In this document: one piece after another, positions 6,699 through 7,510 of the stretch | How positions within the stretch are numbered: position 1 is the first letter of the stretch | Layout of the letters: each line of letters begins with the position of its first letter | Source: Mycobacterium sp. | Lineage (GTDB): Bacteria > Actinomycetota > Actinomycetes > Mycobacteriales > Mycobacteriaceae | Reading direction: 5' to 3' | Assembly (NCBI GenBank): GCA_025965815.1 | Contig: JAOPWF010000570.1 | Location: 1-7,510, forward strand | DNA length: 7,510 nucleotides | Notes under the pieces: model-generated | Told to the model about the DNA's origin: nothing | What the model saw: the letters and a program-made list of their open reading frames with translations, nothing else | The model's database searches: none | Translations under genes and position numbers: made by a program

Positions 6699-7288
6699 TA
6701 GGCCGACTGCGCGGCGGCCGCCCGCAGGTCCCGGGCGCTCTGCAGCTGCGGTTCGTGGTTGGCTTCGTACTGCTCGATCCACTCGTGCGGCAGTTTGCCC
6801 CACGCCTCACCGATCCGCAGTCGCTGTGCGGAGCTGAACACCTCGGCCGCCAGCACGTCGCCGACGAAGATGGTGTTCTCGTCGTTGTCCAGCGACCCGG
6901 TGATCCGGCATTCCACATAGCTGTGCGCGTCCAGCAGAATGGGCGCGCCGGTGACACCGGGCTTGGTACGCAGCCTGGAGATCTTGTCTCCGTCACGGCC
7001 CGAGCTGCCACCGAGGGTCATCAGGATCTCGATCGACTTGTCGATCTCGCCTTCCCCTGCGGACAGCATGTGCATCACGAAAATGCCGGAGTTGACCAGC
7101 ATGTCGTGGGTCTTGTTGTACTTGGTGAGGCTGACGGTGGCGCGCGGCAGCTCCGGCACGATACTTGCCGAGCCGGCCGACAACGACATCAGGCCGTTCG
7201 CGAAGCCGCCGTCGATCGTGGTCACCGCGACCGGGAACGGGCGCAATCCGGCCATTACGGCGTTGGCCGCCTCGTGGTCAATGGTCAT
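6698..7288 (-). CDS. Flavin reductase-like, FMN-binding split-barrel protein
   Basis: Predicted NAD(P)H:flavin oxidoreductase-like protein of the HpaC/DIM6-NTAB split beta-barrel type, which supplies reduced flavin to a partner oxygenase. The 196 residues begin MTIDHEAANAVMAGLRPFPV. The core NGLMSLSAGSASIVPELPRA (31-50) followed by VSLTKYNKTHDMLVNSGIF (52-70) corresponds to the flavin-binding strands and the SxSxxPP-like and K.S.T..L...G segments. AHSYVECRITGSLDNDENTIFVGDVLAAEV (121-150) is the C-terminal half of the barrel. A tail of about 35 residues (EAWGKLPHEW onward) is longer than in the small HpaC-type reductases. The ATG at 7288 has a very good AAGGAGA 5 bp upstream. It lies 29 bp after the aldehyde dehydrogenase and one base over the acyl-CoA dehydrogenase start, within one operon. 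Some family members only bind flavin or F420, so reductase activity is inferred. Confidence 0.85.
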   Translation of the reverse strand: MTIDHEAANAVMAGLRPFPVAVTTIDGGFANGLMSLSAGSASIVPELPRATVSLTKYNKTHDMLVNSGIFVMHMLSAGEGEIDKSIEILMTLGGSSGRDGDKISRLRTKPGVTGAPILLDAHSYVECRITGSLDNDENTIFVGDVLAAEVFSSAQRLRIGEAWGKLPHEWIEQYEANHEPQLQSARDLRAAAAQSA

Positions 7289-7293
7289 GCAGG

Positions 7294-7300
7294 TCTCCTT
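7294..7300 (-). promoter_or_regulatory. Strong Shine-Dalgarno of the flavin reductase gene
   Basis: On the minus strand this reads AAGGAGA, 5 bp before ATG 7288. It is the best ribosome site in the window. It rules out the longer in-frame extension reaching back to 7366, which would run into the aldehyde dehydrogenase coding region. Confidence 0.8.
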
Positions 7301-7317
7301 CTGTTGTAAGCGCCTGA

Positions 7318-7510
7318 TCAGCCGAGCGTGAACGGATCCCGGGTCGCCCCGGACAACTCCACCCACACCGCCTTGGTTTCGGTGAAGTCCTTGACAGCGT
7401 CGATGCCGTTCTCGCGGCCGATGCCGCTGTAGCCCATCCCGCCGAACGGGACATGCGGCGCGACAACGCGGTAGGCGTTGACCCAGACCGTCCCGGTGTA
7501 CAGCTTGGCG
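7318..7510 (-). CDS. Aldehyde dehydrogenase, C-terminal end only
   Basis: The last 63 codons plus the stop of an NAD(P)-dependent aldehyde dehydrogenase, which oxidises an aldehyde to a carboxylic acid; the rest lies beyond the right edge. The visible part shows the family's C-terminal signatures: TGTVWVNAYR (5-14 of the fragment), VPFGGMGYSGIGRENG (20-35) and DFTETKAVWVEL (41-52). The catalytic Cys and Glu and the NAD-binding Rossmann region are upstream and not in the window. The TGA at 7320-7318 is followed after 29 bp by the flavin reductase start, so it is probably the next gene upstream in the same operon. Family is clear; the substrate class cannot be told from the tail. Confidence 0.93.
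   Translation of the reverse strand, partial: AKLYTGTVWVNAYRVVAPHVPFGGMGYSGIGRENGIDAVKDFTETKAVWVELSGATRDPFTLG

Noticed and set aside
5652..6701. 349-codon plus-strand open frame opposite the acyl-CoA dehydrogenase
   Set aside because: It is a shadow of the real minus-strand gene, which has family motifs from end to end; no start signal or domain supports it.
1..7510. Mobile element, CRISPR array, tRNA or integration site
   Set aside because: No transposase or integrase coding, no spaced repeat array, no terminal inverted repeats and no tRNA-like cloverleaf were seen; nearly all bases are in metabolic genes.

Overview
This is a high-GC window, densely packed with genes, holding only metabolic coding sequence. 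No rRNA, tRNA, CRISPR, integrase or IS signature was seen. Two acyl-CoA dehydrogenases, a double hot-dog MaoC-type hydratase, a CaiB-type CoA-transferase and a luciferase-like (probably F420-dependent) oxidoreductase side by side, with frequent GTG starts and weak Shine-Dalgarno sites, point to an actinomycete. Mycobacterium/Mycolicibacterium or a close relative is most likely; this is inferred from gene content and composition, not from a marker gene.

Layout. (1) 1-983, minus: acyl-CoA dehydrogenase, cut by the left edge of the window and missing its C-terminus. (2) 984-1056: short divergent intergenic region with two exact 13-bp copies of a near-palindromic motif, one inside it and one just over the start of the next gene; a likely operator pair. 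(3) 1057-4617, plus: a tight three-gene operon of MaoC-like hydratase, CoA-transferase and metal-dependent amidohydrolase, with spacings of +13 and -7 bp. (4) 4607-7510, minus: a tight four-gene operon read right to left: aldehyde dehydrogenase (C-terminal 63 residues only), flavin reductase-like protein, acyl-CoA dehydrogenase, luciferase-like oxidoreductase. The two operons converge and overlap tail to tail by 11 bp, leaving no room for an ordinary terminator.

How the genes may work together (inference). The set reads as an accessory catabolic locus for an unidentified organic substrate. The luciferase-like enzyme with the flavin reductase could do an oxygenation or F420-linked redox step. 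The aldehyde dehydrogenase would make a carboxylate and the CoA-transferase would activate it. The two acyl-CoA dehydrogenases would desaturate CoA-thioesters, the MaoC protein would hydrate the enoyl-CoA, and the amidohydrolase would open an amide, lactam or similar bond. No gene is specific enough to name the substrate.

The most notable points are the CoA-transferase, whose family-typical small domain appears to lie ahead of the large CoA-binding domain (a probable circular permutation), the paired operator-like repeats, and a flavin reductase sharing an operon with a luciferase-like protein.
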